Positions 9,910 to 20,660 of a stretch of 64,000 bases of DNA are shown here, in pieces. The notes beneath the pieces were generated by a model. It was not told the origin of the DNA and searched no databases. It saw only the letters and a list, made by a program, of their open reading frames with translations. Source of the DNA: Pseudomonas fluorescens (GTDB taxonomy: Bacteria; Pseudomonadota; Gammaproteobacteria; Pseudomonadales; Pseudomonadaceae). The stretch lies in assembly GCF_000967965.1 (NCBI RefSeq), contig NZ_LACC01000012.1, positions 662 to 64,661 on the forward strand, given 5' to 3'. The position numbers and the translations under genes were made by a program. Position 1 is the stretch's first letter, and every line of letters begins with the position of its first letter.

Positions 9910-9926
9910 CCTAATGGAGGCCACGG

Positions 9927-11132
9927 ATGAAAACTCTCTGGCAACACTGTCACGTCGCAACCATGGCACAAGGCGTCTACTCGATCCTCGAGGACGCGGC
10001 CATCGTGACGTCAGGAGCGCACATTGAGTGGATCGGCCCGCGCGGTGAGTTGCCGGCGGGCGAGTACCCGGCCGTCAATGATTTGAACGGGGCCTGGGTC
10101 ACACCGGGCCTGATCGACTGTCACACTCACACGGTGTTCGGCGGTAACCGCAGCGGTGAATTCGAACAGCGCCTGCAAGGCGTCAGCTACGCGGAAATCG
10201 CCGCCAGCGGTGGCGGCATCGCCAGCACCGTGCGCGCGACCCGCGCGGCCAGCGAAGATGAACTGTTCGTCAGTGCCGCCAAGCGCCTGAAAAGCCTGAT
10301 GCGTGATGGCGTCACCAGCATCGAAATCAAGTCCGGCTACGGCCTGGACCTGGCCAACGAGCGCAAGATGCTGCGTGTGGCCCGTCGCCTCGGTGCCGAA
10401 CTGCCGGTCAGCGTGCGCAGCACCTGCCTGGCGGCTCATGCCCTGCCGCCGGAGTACAAGGACCGCGCTGACGACTATATCGATCACATCTGCGCCGACA
10501 TGCTCCCGGCCTTGGCCGCCGAAGGTCTGGTGGACGCGGTGGATGCATTCTGCGAATACCTGGCGTTCTCGCCTGCGCAGGTTGAGCGTGTATTCATCAC
10601 CGCTCAGAAGCTGGGTTTGCCAGTGAAGTTGCACGCTGAGCAATTGTCGTCGCTGCACGGCTCAAGCCTGGCGGCGCGTTATCACGCGTTGTCCGCCGAT
10701 CACCTGGAGTTCATGACCGAGGACGACGCCATCGCCATGGCCGAGTCCGGCACGGTTGCGGTGCTGTTGCCCGGCGCCTTTTACTTCCTGCGCGAAACCC
10801 AATTGCCACCGATGGAAGCCCTGCGCAAGCACGGCGTGAAAATCGCCATCGCCAGCGACCTCAATCCGGGCACCTCGCCGGCACTGTCGTTGCGCCTGAT
10901 GCTGAACATGGCTTGCACCTGCTTCCGCATGACCCCGGAAGAAGCCCTGGCCGGCGCGACGATTCACGCCGCCACCGCATTGGGTATGGCCGACACCCAT
11001 GGCTCGCTGGAAACCGGCAAGGTCGCGGATTTCGTCGCCTGGCAAATCGATCGTCCGGCCGACCTGTGTTACTGGCTGGGCGGCGACCTGGAAAAACGCG
11101 TCGTGCGCCACGGCGTCGAATCAAGTCTGTAG
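9927..11132 (+). CDS. hutI: Imidazolonepropionase
   Basis: Hydrolyses 4-imidazolone-5-propionate to N-formimino-L-glutamate, the third step of the pathway. The 401-residue protein is a metal-dependent amidohydrolase. The HxH metal ligands are His66 and His68 in [16 protein letters not shown] follows near 135-140, and later metal/catalytic segments read KLHAEQ and [17 protein letters not shown] precedes the ATG. It is followed after ten bases by hutG. Confidence 0.97.
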   Translation: MKTLWQHCHVATMAQGVYSILEDAAIVTSGAHIEWIGPRGELPAGEYPAVNDLNGAWVTPGLIDCHTHTVFGGNRSGEFEQRLQGVSYAEIAASGGGIASTVRATRAASEDELFVSAAKRLKSLMRDGVTSIEIKSGYGLDLANERKMLRVARRLGAELPVSVRSTCLAAHALPPEYKDRADDYIDHICADMLPALAAEGLVDAVDAFCEYLAFSPAQVERVFITAQKLGLPVKLHAEQLSSLHGSSLAARYHALSADHLEFMTEDDAIAMAESGTVAVLLPGAFYFLRETQLPPMEALRKHGVKIAIASDLNPGTSPALSLRLMLNMACTCFRMTPEEALAGATIHAATALGMADTHGSLETGKVADFVAWQIDRPADLCYWLGGDLEKRVVRHGVESSL

Positions 11133-11142
11133 GAGATCTGTT

Positions 11143-11946
11143 GTGGATAAGGTTCTGAACTTCAAACAAGGCCGCGTACCGCTGCTGATCAGCATGCCCC
11201 ACGCCGGCGTGCGCCTGACGCCTGCGGTCGAAGCCGGGTTGATCCCTGACGCGAAAAGCCTGCCGGACACCGACTGGCACATCCCGCAGCTGTACGACTT
11301 CGCTGCCGAACTGGGCGCCAGCACCCTGGCCGCCGAGTACTCGCGGTTCGTCATCGACCTGAACCGGCCGTCCGACGACAAGCCGTTGTACGTCGGCGCG
11401 ACCACCGGTCTGTATCCGGCCACGTTGTTCGACGGCATACCGTTGTTCCGCGAAGGCTTGGAGCCTTCTGCCGATGAGCGTGCGACTTATCTGGAGCAGA
11501 TCTGGACGCCGTACCACAGCACCTTGCAAAACGAACTGGCGCGACTGAAGGCCGAGTTCGGCTATGCGTTGCTGTTCGATGCCCACTCGATCCGTTCGAT
11601 CATCCCGCACCTGTTCGACGGCAAACTGCCGGACTTCAACCTCGGCACCTTCAACGGCGCCAGTTGCGATCCACTGCTTGCGACCCGACTGGAAGCGATC
11701 TGCGCGCTTCACGACAACTACACCCATGTACTCAACGGTCGCTTCAAGGGCGGGCACATCACCCGCCATTATGGCAATCCGGCCGAGAACATCCACGCGG
11801 TGCAACTGGAACTGGGGCAGTGCACCTACATGGAGGAGTTCGAGCCGTTCCGTTATCGCCCGGATCTGGCAGAACCGACGCGGGTGGTGCTCAAGGAGTT
11901 GCTGCAAGGGTTGCTGGCCTGGGGGCAGCAGCACTACAAGGGCTGA
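11143..11946 (+). CDS. hutG: N-formylglutamate deformylase
   Basis: Last step of the pseudomonad five-step hut pathway, N-formyl-L-glutamate to glutamate plus formate. The protein is 267 residues, the length I recall for the P. putida enzyme, and belongs to the N-formylglutamate amidohydrolase family (SMPHAGVRL near the N-terminus, FDAHSIRS in the middle, GHITRHYG towards the C-terminus). The start is GTG at 11143, with AGGAG seven bases upstream. Its presence implies that HutF, outside the window, supplies formylglutamate, rather than the direct formamide route. Confidence 0.95.
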   Translation: MDKVLNFKQGRVPLLISMPHAGVRLTPAVEAGLIPDAKSLPDTDWHIPQLYDFAAELGASTLAAEYSRFVIDLNRPSDDKPLYVGATTGLYPATLFDGIPLFREGLEPSADERATYLEQIWTPYHSTLQNELARLKAEFGYALLFDAHSIRSIIPHLFDGKLPDFNLGTFNGASCDPLLATRLEAICALHDNYTHVLNGRFKGGHITRHYGNPAENIHAVQLELGQCTYMEEFEPFRYRPDLAEPTRVVLKELLQGLLAWGQQHYKG

Positions 11947-11953
11947 AGATCAA

Positions 11954-12044
11954 AAGATCGTCCGAACGCGGCCCGAGCCTTCGGCAGCTCCTACCGGTGT
12001 TCGCAATACTAAGTAGGAGCTGCCGAAGGCTGCGATCTTTTTTT
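11954..12044. repeat. Long inverted repeat ending in a T-run after hutG; possible operon terminator
   Basis: The arms GCCTTCGGCAGCTCCTAC (11977-11994) and GTAGGAGCTGCCGAAGGC (12013-12030) are perfect complements, extended by AAAGATCG at 11953-11960 and CGATCTTT at 12033-12040. A run of Ts follows to 12044. The same element occurs at 41512-41578. It lies 7 bases after the last hut gene, so it may have been recruited as the hut terminator. Confidence 0.7.
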
Positions 12045-12162
12045 GTCGCCACCGTGCAAAACACGGTCGCCACAGGTCGCTTTCACCGCTCGTCTGCTGC
12101 GTAATGTTCTCGCCACGGTGCACAAAGACACCGCCCCGACAATAATCCGCTGCCGCACGAGA

Positions 12163-13128
12163 ATGCTCTCTATGACAAGCCCCAAAGGTCTGTTCACCCG
12201 CTGTCTCTCAATCTTCTGTGGCGCCGCTCTATTTAGCGCCGGCGCCATGGCCGCGGACGACTCCTCCTGCAAAACCGTGCGCATGGGCGTGGTGAACTGG
12301 ACCGACGTGATCGCCACCAGCGGCATGGCCGATGTGTTGCTCAACGGTCTGGGCTACGAAAGTAAGCAAACCAGCGCCGTGCAGCAAATCATCTTCGCCG
12401 GCATCCGCGACAAACGCCTGGACATCTTCCTCGGCTACTGGAAACCGGCGATGGATAAAAACATCGCACCTTTCGTGGCTGCCAATCAGGTCAAGGTCAT
12501 GGACAAGCCGAGCCTGGCCGATGCCCAAGCCACCCTCGCGGTCCCTGACTATGTTGCAGCGGCCGGCCTGAAAACCTTCTCTGACATCGCCAAATTCAAG
12601 GATCAGCTCGGCGGCAAGATCTACGGCATCGAGCCGGGCAGTGGCGCCAACACCACGATCAAGACCATGATCGAGACCAATCACTTTGGCCTCAAGGATT
12701 TCAAACTGATCGAGTCCGGTGAAGCCGGCATGCTTGCGGCCGTGCAGCGGGCAGTGAATCGCAAGGAGTTCGTGGTGTTCGTCGGCTGGACCCCGCACCC
12801 GATGAACATCAACATGAAGATCGACTATCTGACCGGCAGTGAGGACGTGTACGGCCCGAATGAAGGTGCCGCAACCGTCTCCAGCGTGACTGCCCCGGAT
12901 TACGCCGAGCGCTGCCCGAACGTCAATCGGCTGTTGGAAAACCTGACGTTCACCGCCGCCCAGGAAAGCCAGTTGATGGTGCCGATCATGGAGCGCCAAA
13001 CGGCTCAGGATGTCGCGAAAAAATGGCTGCGTGATCATCCCGAAGACTTGCAGCGCTGGCTGGCGGGTGTCAGCAGTTTCGATGGCAAGGATGGTGTGGC
13101 GACGGTTCAGGCCAGCCTGAAGAATTGA
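12163..13128 (+). CDS. Orphan ABC transporter binding protein, choline/quaternary amine type
   Basis: A ~321-residue periplasmic binding protein of the OpuAC family, closest by eye to choline-binding ChoX/BetX. An N-terminal signal peptide ends near AGAMAADD. Aromatic-containing stretches such as MGVVNWTD, FLGYWKPAMD and FVGWTPHPMN are the type that cage quaternary ammonium groups. No permease or ATPase gene is adjacent. In P. aeruginosa the orphan proteins BetX and CaiX share the CbcWV core, and this one may do the same. The alternative ATG is at 12172. The family is firm and choline is a likely ligand; carnitine or another betaine is possible. Confidence 0.8.
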   Translation: MLSMTSPKGLFTRCLSIFCGAALFSAGAMAADDSSCKTVRMGVVNWTDVIATSGMADVLLNGLGYESKQTSAVQQIIFAGIRDKRLDIFLGYWKPAMDKNIAPFVAANQVKVMDKPSLADAQATLAVPDYVAAAGLKTFSDIAKFKDQLGGKIYGIEPGSGANTTIKTMIETNHFGLKDFKLIESGEAGMLAAVQRAVNRKEFVVFVGWTPHPMNINMKIDYLTGSEDVYGPNEGAATVSSVTAPDYAERCPNVNRLLENLTFTAAQESQLMVPIMERQTAQDVAKKWLRDHPEDLQRWLAGVSSFDGKDGVATVQASLKN

Positions 13129-13158
13129 CCCCAAGGTCTTTGTGAACAAAAGGCTTTT

Positions 13159-13289
13159 GTGGCGAGGGAGCTTGCTCCCGTCCGAGTGCGCAGCACTCGC
13201 AAGTTTAGCGCCACGGTGAGTCAGTTAAACAGCGAGTCGTGCAATATGGGGCTGCTTCGCAGCCCAACGGGAGCAAGCTCCCTCGCCAC
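13159..13289. repeat. REPIN-like inverted REP doublet
   Basis: Outer arms GTGGCGAGGGAGCTTGCTCC and the complement ending at 13289, with the same internal hairpins as the copy at 5056-5184 (GAGTGCGCAGCACTCGC and GGGCTGCTTCGCAGCCC). Paired G/A-for-C/T changes in the two arms keep the stems intact, which suggests that the secondary structure is maintained. Confidence 0.85.
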
Positions 13290-13336
13290 AGGGATCATTT
13301 CAATCCAAACCCTCTGAATCAACGGGCACCAGGCTC

Positions 13337-14242
13337 ATGGCTCCTTACCCGCTTTCCAAACAGATGACGGCATTCGTCGACAAAACCCTGAGTTTCAACA
13401 GCGCCGACAGCAGAATCACCGGATTGCGCCAGGCCTACAGCGAGATGTGCCGGGCGTTTACCCCTGCACGCCCCGCCGGGTTGCATGTGGTCGATTTCGA
13501 GTTGGACGGTGTTGCGGTTCGTTCCTATCAGCCACCGGCCAGCGGTGCGTCGTGCATCGTTTATCTGCATGGCGGCGGCTGGGTGGTGGGGGACCTCGAT
13601 TCCCACGATTTCATCTGCGCCGAATGGGCATCGACTCTCGGTGTACGGGTGGTCGCCGTCGATTACCGCCGGGCACCGGAGCATCCGTTTCCCGCCGCGT
13701 TCAATGATTGCCTGAAGGTCTGGCGAGCACTGCGCACCGGGCCGAATAAGCTCGACCCGGAGCGTACGCTGGTGGCTGGCGACAGTGCCGGTGGCAACCT
13801 CGCGGCGGCGTTGTGCCTGGCGCTGCGCGATGCCGGCGAGCCGGTGCCGTGCGCGCAGGTGCTGATTTATCCGGGGTTGGGCGGCGATCACCGCCTGCCG
13901 TCGCGCAGTGAGTGCATCGACGCGCCATTACTCAGCAGCAGTGACGTCGATTGCTATCACGCGCTTTACCTGCAAGGCACCCACCATCCGAACGCCTACG
14001 CCATGCCATTGCTCGCCACGGATTTCAGCGGACTGCCACCGGCATTGATCGCCGTGGCGCAATTCGACCCGTTGCGTGATGACGGCGTGCTGTATGCCGA
14101 GCGACTGAATGCCGCGGGCGTGGTTGCCACTCTGTATGTCGGCGAAGGTTTGGTCCATGGCTGTTTACGGGCTCGCGGGCAGGTGGCCGAGGTCGATGCG
14201 CTGTACGAAACCTTGTCTGGTTATCTTGCGGAAAAACTCTGA
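13337..14242 (+). CDS. Alpha/beta-hydrolase esterase of the HSL (acetyl esterase) family
   Basis: A 301-residue cytoplasmic hydrolase. The oxyanion-hole motif HGGGW is at residues 78-82. The nucleophile is Ser150 in GDSAGGN, and the catalytic Asp244 (FDPLRD) and His274 (LVHG) lie in the expected order. RRAPEHPFPAA around 111-121 is another hormone-sensitive-lipase family mark. The natural substrate cannot be read from sequence; short-chain esters are typical. It has no obvious operon partner, as a REPIN separates it from the binding-protein gene and ~100 bases precede pip. Confidence 0.85.
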   Translation: MAPYPLSKQMTAFVDKTLSFNSADSRITGLRQAYSEMCRAFTPARPAGLHVVDFELDGVAVRSYQPPASGASCIVYLHGGGWVVGDLDSHDFICAEWASTLGVRVVAVDYRRAPEHPFPAAFNDCLKVWRALRTGPNKLDPERTLVAGDSAGGNLAAALCLALRDAGEPVPCAQVLIYPGLGGDHRLPSRSECIDAPLLSSSDVDCYHALYLQGTHHPNAYAMPLLATDFSGLPPALIAVAQFDPLRDDGVLYAERLNAAGVVATLYVGEGLVHGCLRARGQVAEVDALYETLSGYLAEKL

Positions 14243-14346
14243 CTTCGCGCGGGCATGCTCATTGACGTAATTCGGGTTTATGATGCCCAACGGCAGAATA
14301 ATAGAAGTCCCCCCAGGGATGACCTCGACCCCTTACGGAGCGCGCA

Positions 14347-15318
14347 ATGCAGACTTTGTACCCGCAGATCAAACCCCACGCCCGGCACGATCTGGCCGTC
14401 GACGAAACCCACACCCTGTACGTCGACGAAAGCGGTTCACCGGAAGGTTTGCCGGTGGTGTTCATCCACGGCGGCCCCGGTGCCGGATGCGATGCCCAGA
14501 GTCGTTGTTTTTTTGATCCCAACCTCTATCGCATTGTCACTTTCGATCAGCGCGGTTGCGGTCGCTCCACTCCCCACGCCAGCCTGGAAAACAACACCAC
14601 CTGGGACCTGGTCGCCGACCTCGAGCGGATCCGCCAGCACCTGGGCATCGACAAATGGGTGCTGTTTGGCGGCTCCTGGGGTTCGACCCTGGCGCTGGCC
14701 TACGCACAAACCCATCCTGAGCGTGTGCACGGCCTGATCCTGCGCGGGATCTTTCTCTGCCGTCCGCAGGAAATCGAATGGTTCTACCAGGCTGGCGCCA
14801 GCCGCCTGTTCCCCGATTACTGGCAGGACTACATCGCGCCGATCCCGCTGGACGAGCGCGACGACTTGCTCACCGCGTTCCACAAGCGCCTGGTCGGCAA
14901 CGACCAGATTGCCCAGATGCACGCGGCCAAGGCCTGGTCGACCTGGGAGGGCCGCACCGCGACCCTGCGTCCCAACCCGTTGGTAGTCGATCGCTTCTCC
15001 GAACCACAACGTGCATTGTCGATTGCCCGCATCGAATGCCACTACTTCACCAACAACGCGTTCCTGGAGCAGAACCAGTTGATCCGCAACATGGGCAAGA
15101 TCGCCCATTTGCCCGGCGTGATCATTCATGGGCGCTATGACGTGATCTGCCCGCTGGATAACGCCTGGGAATTGCATCAAGCCTGGCCGAACAGCGAGCT
15201 GCAGGTCATCCGCGATGCCGGTCATGCCGCTTCCGAGCCTGGCATCACCGACGCGCTGGTACGCGCCGCCGATCAGATGGCCCGGCGTCTGCTCGACCTG
15301 CCGCCTGAAGAAGCATGA
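14347..15318 (+). CDS. pip: Proline iminopeptidase
   Basis: A 323-residue serine peptidase of family S33 that releases N-terminal proline from peptides. HGGPGAG at residues 41-47 forms the oxyanion hole, the nucleophile is Ser110 in GGSWGS, and the acid and His lie in GRYDVICP and AGHAASEP near the C-terminus. TACGGAG precedes the ATG. Its last codons overlap the dtd start in ATGA, so the two are co-translated. The esterase upstream is a different hydrolase subfamily and not a duplicate. Confidence 0.94.
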   Translation: MQTLYPQIKPHARHDLAVDETHTLYVDESGSPEGLPVVFIHGGPGAGCDAQSRCFFDPNLYRIVTFDQRGCGRSTPHASLENNTTWDLVADLERIRQHLGIDKWVLFGGSWGSTLALAYAQTHPERVHGLILRGIFLCRPQEIEWFYQAGASRLFPDYWQDYIAPIPLDERDDLLTAFHKRLVGNDQIAQMHAAKAWSTWEGRTATLRPNPLVVDRFSEPQRALSIARIECHYFTNNAFLEQNQLIRNMGKIAHLPGVIIHGRYDVICPLDNAWELHQAWPNSELQVIRDAGHAASEPGITDALVRAADQMARRLLDLPPEEA

Positions 15319-15752
15319 AGGGCCTGCTGCAGCGGGTGCGCGGCGCGCGGGTCGAGGTCGCGGGCGAGATCGTGGGTGCCGTCGATCAGGGATTGCTGGT
15401 CCTGGTAGCCGTCGAGCCCGACGATACGCGGGCTAGCGCCGACAAACTTCTTAATAAGCTGCTTAACTATCGAGTATTCAGCGATGCTGAGGGCAAGATG
15501 AATCTGTCCTTGGCGGATGTGGGCGGAGGGCTGCTGCTGGTCTCTCAGTTCACCCTGGCTGCCGATACCAAAAGCGGGCTGCGTCCGGGTTTCTCGACCG
15601 CGGCCCCTCCGGCGCTGGGCGAGGAACTGTTCGACTATCTATTAAGCAAAGCGAAACAGGTGCATGGCACTGTGGCATCAGGTAGATTCGGCGCGGATAT
15701 GCAGGTACACCTGGTCAATGATGGCCCGGTAACCTTCCTGTTACAGACCTGA
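15315..15752 (+). CDS. dtd: D-aminoacyl-tRNA deacylase
   Basis: Removes D-amino acids, and glycine from tRNA-Ala, to protect translation. The 145-residue length is standard. The two family motifs are visible: SQFT at residues 77-80, and the Gly-cisPro motif GPVT at 137-140. It overlaps pip by four bases, and the same pip-dtd pairing is, as I recall, conserved in other pseudomonads. No convincing terminator follows. Confidence 0.96.
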   Translation: MKGLLQRVRGARVEVAGEIVGAVDQGLLVLVAVEPDDTRASADKLLNKLLNYRVFSDAEGKMNLSLADVGGGLLLVSQFTLAADTKSGLRPGFSTAAPPALGEELFDYLLSKAKQVHGTVASGRFGADMQVHLVNDGPVTFLLQT

Positions 15753-16073
15753 AAGCGTTTGAAACAAGTTTTTACGTTCATTTCGACTGAAAACAGGGCT
15801 TTTTCGCGATAAATACTTTGTTACCCCTGATGCGTTGTAACGCGGCCTGCTAGATAATCCCGCGCTACGGGGATCAGCGTTCGTTGGTCCATTTTGACTT
15901 AGGTAGAGACTTGTCCGGATCCGATTGGGGAATCATTTCGCCCCAGCGGAGTCGGAACAATGCTCGCCAACTTGGCAAGAGTGGTTTGCAAGGGCGGTTT
16001 TTTCATACCGTACACCGAGCAGACCCTTTAACTGGCCGTTGGTTTTTTGATCTGTTTTCGGCGAGGGTTGCTC
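15753..16073 (+). promoter_or_regulatory. 320-base upstream region of opgGH with a candidate extended -10
   Basis: No gene is apparent here; the only open frame is short and out of register with opgG. TGCTAGATAAT at 15848-15858 resembles an extended -10 without a good -35, which would suit an extended -10 or RpoS-type promoter. If used, the opgG leader would be about 210 bases long. The leader contains small inverted repeats such as GCCAACTTGGC near 15965. Confidence 0.35.
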
Positions 16074-17888
16074 GTGATTGTTAGTCCCTGTAACGCACCA
16101 AAATTGTCTGCCAAACGGTTACGCAGCGCCCTGGTAGCGGGCTCTGCACTGCTCTGCCTGCTCAGCGGCGGTCAGCTTTGGGCATTCAGTCTGGATGATG
16201 TATCGGCCAAGGCAAAAGAACTGGCCGCGCAGAAATACGAAGCGCCGCGCAGTAACCTGCCGAACGAGTTCCGCGACATGAAATTCGCGGACTATCAGAA
16301 AATTCGTTTTCTGACGGAAAAAGCCGAGTGGGCTGATCAGAAGACGCCGTTCAAGCTGTCCTTCTATCACCAGGGCATGCATTTCGATACGCCGGTGAAA
16401 ATCAACGAAATCACCGCGAACACCGTCGAAGAGATCAAGTACGACCCGAGTCGTTTCGACTTCGGCGACATGCAGTTCGATCCCAAGGCCACCGAACAAC
16501 TGGGCTATGCCGGTTTCCGTGTGCTGTACCCGATCAACAAGGCCGACAAGCAAGACGAAATCATGACCATGCTCGGCGCGAGCTACTTCCGCGTCGTTGG
16601 CAAGGGTCACGTCTATGGTTTGTCCGCTCGCGGCATGGCGCTGGATACCGCATTGCCGTCCGGCGAAGAATTCCCGCGCTTCCGCGAGTTCTGGATTCAG
16701 CAGCCCAAGCCAGGTGACAAGCACCTGGTGATCTTCGCCCTGCTGGACTCACCTCGTGCCACCGGTGCCTATCGCCTGACCCTGCGTCCGGGCAGCGACA
16801 CCATCGTCGACGTCAAGGCGCAGATGTTCCTGCGTGACAAAGTCGGCAAGCTGGGTATCGCCCCGTTGACCAGCATGTACCTGTTCGGCGCCAACCAGCC
16901 GTCGAAAGTACTGAACTACCGTCGCGAGCTGCACGACTCCAGCGGCCTGGCGATCCATGCCGGCAACGGCGAGTGGATCTGGCGTCCGCTGAACAATCCG
17001 AAGCACCTGGCTGTGAGCAACTTCAGCGTGGAAAACCCGCGCGGCTTCGGTCTGCTGCAACGTGGCCGCGACTTCAGCCACTACGAAGACCTCGACGACC
17101 GGTACGACAAGCGTCCAAGCGCCTGGATCGAGCCGAAGGGTGACTGGGGCAAGGGCACCGTCGACCTGGTCGAGATTCCGACCGCCGACGAAACCAACGA
17201 CAACATCGTTGCTTTCTGGAACCCGGAAAAATTGCCGGAACCTGGCCAGCCGCTCGATGTCGCTTATCGTATGCACTGGACCATGGATGAAGACACGATT
17301 CACGCGCCGGACAGCGCCTGGGTCAAACAGACCCTGCGTTCCACCGGTGACGTCAAGCAGTCAAACCTGATTCGTCAGCCGGACGGCAGCGTTGCCTACC
17401 TGGTGGACTTCGAAGGCCCGTCCCTGGCGGCATTGCCGGCCGATGCGGAAGTTCGCAGCCAGGTCAGCGTCGGCGACAACGCCGAGCTGGTGGAAAACAG
17501 CGTGCGCTACAACCCTGAAACCAAGGGCTGGCGCCTGACCCTGCGGATGAAGATCAAGGATCCGGGCAAGTCCACCGAGATGCGTGCCGCACTGGTGCAG
17601 AACATCGTGCCGGCGGACCTGGCCAAGACTTCGATTCCAGCGTCGAACTCTTCGGTTGCCAAGGCCGACAAGGTTGCCGCCAAGCAACAAGAGAAAGCGG
17701 ACAAGGAAGCCAAACAAGCGGAGGCCAAACAGGCTGAAGCGAAGCCTGTTGCAGATGCCAAGGACAAGACCAATAAAGACGCCAAGCAGCCTGTTGCTGC
17801 CGACGCGGCCCCAGCCACACCGGAATCGGCCCCGACTGAAGAAGTCCTGACCGAGACCTGGAGCTATCAGTTGCCTGCCGATGAGTAA
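16074..17888 (+). CDS. opgG: Periplasmic glucan biosynthesis protein G
   Basis: A periplasmic protein needed to synthesise or branch osmoregulated beta-glucans. I place the start at GTG 16074, with GAGG seven bases upstream, giving 604 residues. The signal peptide covers about the first 35 residues. The MdoG domain fills the rest up to about residue 525. A ~75-residue Ala/Lys/Glu low-complexity segment ([13 protein letters not shown] and similar) is then inserted before the conserved last strand [13 protein letters not shown]. coli OpgG, about 511 residues, has no such insert. The last eight bases overlap opgH (ATGAGTAA), so the two genes are coupled. Confidence 0.94.
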   Translation: MIVSPCNAPKLSAKRLRSALVAGSALLCLLSGGQLWAFSLDDVSAKAKELAAQKYEAPRSNLPNEFRDMKFADYQKIRFLTEKAEWADQKTPFKLSFYHQGMHFDTPVKINEITANTVEEIKYDPSRFDFGDMQFDPKATEQLGYAGFRVLYPINKADKQDEIMTMLGASYFRVVGKGHVYGLSARGMALDTALPSGEEFPRFREFWIQQPKPGDKHLVIFALLDSPRATGAYRLTLRPGSDTIVDVKAQMFLRDKVGKLGIAPLTSMYLFGANQPSKVLNYRRELHDSSGLAIHAGNGEWIWRPLNNPKHLAVSNFSVENPRGFGLLQRGRDFSHYEDLDDRYDKRPSAWIEPKGDWGKGTVDLVEIPTADETNDNIVAFWNPEKLPEPGQPLDVAYRMHWTMDEDTIHAPDSAWVKQTLRSTGDVKQSNLIRQPDGSVAYLVDFEGPSLAALPADAEVRSQVSVGDNAELVENSVRYNPETKGWRLTLRMKIKDPGKSTEMRAALVQNIVPADLAKTSIPASNSSVAKADKVAAKQQEKADKEAKQAEAKQAEAKPVADAKDKTNKDAKQPVAADAAPATPESAPTEEVLTETWSYQLPADE

Positions 17889-20451
17889 CTCTCAAGTACG
17901 GCCAGAAACTCTTTCCGAGTATCTGGCGCATCTGCCGATGACCGACGAGCAGCGCGCGGAACTCGCGGGCTGCCAGTCTTTCAGCGAATTGCATGAACGC
18001 CTGTCATCGTCGACATTCGACGCCCCGACCGAAGCCGCGCAGGCTTCGGTGGGCAAACGCCTGACCCTGAGCACTGCCGAAGAGCTGCAGGACGCGGAAA
18101 TGCTGGTGCTCGACGCCAACGGCCGAGTCTGCCTCAAGGCGACCCCGCCGATCCGTCGGACCAAGGTCGTGCCAGAGCCGTGGCGCACCAACATTCTGGT
18201 GCGTGGCTGGCGTCGGATGACCGGTCGTACCAACCCGCCGAAGCCGCCGAAGGATGAGCGTGTCCTGCCGGCCGCGCGCTGGCGTACCGTAGGTTCGATC
18301 CGTCGCTACATTCTGTTGCTGCTGATGCTCGGCCAGACCATCGTCGCCGGCTGGTACATGAAAGGCATCATGCCGTACCAGGGCTGGTCGTTCGTCGACC
18401 TCAACGAAGTGCTGCACCAGCCGCTGCTGCAAACCGCCACGCAAGTGCTGCCGTATGCCTTGCAGACCAGCATCCTGATCCTGTTCGGGATTCTGTTCTG
18501 CTGGGTATCGGCCGGTTTCTGGACCGCGCTGATGGGCTTCCTCGAATTGCTCACCGGTCACGATAAATACCGTATCTCCGGTAAAAGTGCCGGCAACGAG
18601 CCGATTCCGAAAGATGCCCGCACCGCACTGGTGATGCCGATCTGCAACGAAGACGTGCCACGGGTATTCGCCGGCCTGCGGGCGACCTTCGAGTCGGTGG
18701 CGGCCACGGGTGACTTGGACCGCTTCGACTTCTTCGTCCTCAGCGACAGTAACGACGCCGATATCTGTGTTGCCGAGCAACAGGCCTGGCTGGATGTCTG
18801 CCGAGAAGCCGGGGGCTTCGGCAAGATCTTCTACCGTCGCCGCCGTCGTCGCGTAAAACGTAAAAGCGGCAACCTCGACGACTTCTGCCGTCGCTGGGGC
18901 GGTGACTACAAGTACATGGTCGTACTCGATGCCGACTCCGTGATGAGCGGTGAGTGCCTGACCAGTCTGGTACGCCTGATGGAAGCCACGCCGGACGCCG
19001 GGATCATTCAGACCGCGCCACGTGCGTCGGGCATGGACACCTTGTATGCGCGCATGCAGCAGTTCGCCACTCGTGTGTATGGCCCGCTGTTCACCGCCGG
19101 CCTGCACTTCTGGCAACTGGGCGAGTCGCACTACTGGGGCCACAACGCGATCATCCGCATGAAGCCGTTCATCGACCACTGCGCCCTGGCGCCGTTGCCC
19201 GGTACAGGCGCGTTCTCCGGCTCGATCCTGTCCCACGACTTCGTTGAAGCTGCGTTGATGCGCCGTGCAGGCTGGGGCGTGTGGATTGCCTACGACTTGC
19301 CGGGCAGCTACGAAGAACTGCCGCCGAACCTGCTGGACGAACTCAAGCGTGACCGTCGCTGGTGCCACGGTAACCTGATGAACTTCCGCCTGTTCCTGGT
19401 CAAGGGCATGCACCCGGTGCACCGCGCAGTGTTCCTGACCGGCGTGATGTCCTACCTGTCGGCGCCGTTGTGGTTCTTCTTCCTGGTGCTGTCGACCGCG
19501 CTGCTGGCGGTCAACACGCTGATGGAGCCGCAGTACTTCCTCGAACCGCGTCAGCTCTATCCGCTGTGGCCGCAATGGCACCCGGACAAGGCGATTGCGC
19601 TGTTCTCGACCACCATCGTGCTGCTGTTCCTGCCGAAACTGCTGAGCATCATCCTGATCTGGGCCAAGGGCGCGAAAGAGTTTGGCGGCAAGTTCAAGGT
19701 GACCCTGTCGATGCTGCTGGAGATGCTGTTTTCCATGCTGCTGGCGCCGGTGCGGATGATTTTCCACACCCGTTTCGTCCTCGCCGCGTTCCTCGGCTGG
19801 GCCGCGACCTGGAACTCGCCGCAACGTGACGACGACTCCACGCCATGGAGCGAAGCGGTCAAGCGCCACGGCCCGCAAACCCTGCTGGGCTTCTTCTGGG
19901 CCATGCTAGTGATCTGGCTGAACCCGAGCTTCCTGTGGTGGCTGGTGCCGATCGTCGGTTCGCTGATGCTGTCGATCCCGGTGTCGGTGATCTCCAGCCG
20001 TGTCGGCCTGGGCCTGAAGTCCCGTGACGAGAGCCTGTTCCTGATCCCCGAGGAATACAATCCGCCGCAGGCCTTGCTGGCAACCGACCAGTACACCCAC
20101 GAAAACCGCTGGCATGCGCTGAACGACGGCTTCGTCCGTTCGGTGGTCGATCCACAGCAGAACGCCCTGGCGTGCTCGCTGGCGACCTCCCGGCACAATC
20201 AGGCTGAGCCGATTGAGTGGTTGCGGATCGAGCGGGTTCGCCACGCTATGAAGGTTGGACCTGAAGGCCTGACCAACAACGAGCGTGTGCAACTGTTGAG
20301 CGACCCGGTGGCATTGGCCCGCTTGCATGAGCAGGTCTGGAGCGAAGGTCACCCAGAGTGGCTGGGCGCCTGGCGTAAGTCGGTCAAGGCCGACCCCCAC
20401 GCACCGCTGCTGCCGCTCAAGCCAATGAGCGAACAGCCCCAGTTGGCATAA
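17881..20451 (+). CDS. opgH: Glucans biosynthesis glucosyltransferase H
   Basis: An inner-membrane family-2 glycosyltransferase that polymerises the linear beta-1,2-glucan backbone from UDP-glucose and exports it. The protein has 856 residues. A cytoplasmic N-terminal region of about 135 residues precedes the first membrane segments (~140-165 and ~195-225). The GT domain carries Asp350/Asp352 in LDADS and the RRW motif at 492-494, and several C-terminal membrane helices follow. It overlaps opgG by eight bases. A strong hairpin terminator lies immediately downstream. Confidence 0.97.
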   Translation: MSNSQVRPETLSEYLAHLPMTDEQRAELAGCQSFSELHERLSSSTFDAPTEAAQASVGKRLTLSTAEELQDAEMLVLDANGRVCLKATPPIRRTKVVPEPWRTNILVRGWRRMTGRTNPPKPPKDERVLPAARWRTVGSIRRYILLLLMLGQTIVAGWYMKGIMPYQGWSFVDLNEVLHQPLLQTATQVLPYALQTSILILFGILFCWVSAGFWTALMGFLELLTGHDKYRISGKSAGNEPIPKDARTALVMPICNEDVPRVFAGLRATFESVAATGDLDRFDFFVLSDSNDADICVAEQQAWLDVCREAGGFGKIFYRRRRRRVKRKSGNLDDFCRRWGGDYKYMVVLDADSVMSGECLTSLVRLMEATPDAGIIQTAPRASGMDTLYARMQQFATRVYGPLFTAGLHFWQLGESHYWGHNAIIRMKPFIDHCALAPLPGTGAFSGSILSHDFVEAALMRRAGWGVWIAYDLPGSYEELPPNLLDELKRDRRWCHGNLMNFRLFLVKGMHPVHRAVFLTGVMSYLSAPLWFFFLVLSTALLAVNTLMEPQYFLEPRQLYPLWPQWHPDKAIALFSTTIVLLFLPKLLSIILIWAKGAKEFGGKFKVTLSMLLEMLFSMLLAPVRMIFHTRFVLAAFLGWAATWNSPQRDDDSTPWSEAVKRHGPQTLLGFFWAMLVIWLNPSFLWWLVPIVGSLMLSIPVSVISSRVGLGLKSRDESLFLIPEEYNPPQALLATDQYTHENRWHALNDGFVRSVVDPQQNALACSLATSRHNQAEPIEWLRIERVRHAMKVGPEGLTNNERVQLLSDPVALARLHEQVWSEGHPEWLGAWRKSVKADPHAPLLPLKPMSEQPQLA

Positions 20452-20454
20452 TAG

Positions 20455-20480
20455 AAAAACCCGCGAAAGCGGGTTTTTTT
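20455..20480 (+). terminator. Rho-independent terminator of opgGH
   Basis: AAAACCCGC, a GAAA tetraloop and GCGGGTTTT form a perfect stem followed by more Ts, starting four bases after the opgH stop. Confidence 0.92.
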
Positions 20481-20544
20481 ATGGCTTGAAGTTTGTTCTT
20501 GAGCTCGCACCAGATGCTGTAACGGCAGCGTCTGGTCGGACGCT

Positions 20545-20617
20545 TTCGCGGGCAAGCCCGCTCCCACAAGGTTGTGTGTACAACGCAATTCCCCGTGGGA
20601 GCGGGCTTGCCCGCGAA
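20545..20617. repeat. REP doublet between convergent opgH and the chemoreceptor gene
   Basis: The arms TTCGCGGGCAAGCCCGCTCC (from 20545) and GGAGCGGGCTTGCCCGCGAA (to 20617) are complementary, with a 27-base spacer between the full REP units. It lies in the convergent gap, a common REP location. Confidence 0.85.
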
Positions 20618-20660
20618 GGCATCACCTCGGTCCTGAGTAAACCGAGGTATGCGGATCACC

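Noticed and set aside
14266-14300. Promoter before pip using TTGACG and TATGAT
   Set aside because: The two hexamers are only about 11 bases apart, too close for sigma-70.
18004-19878. A 624-codon minus-strand open frame opposite opgH
   Set aside because: It is fully inside opgH and shows no family motif.
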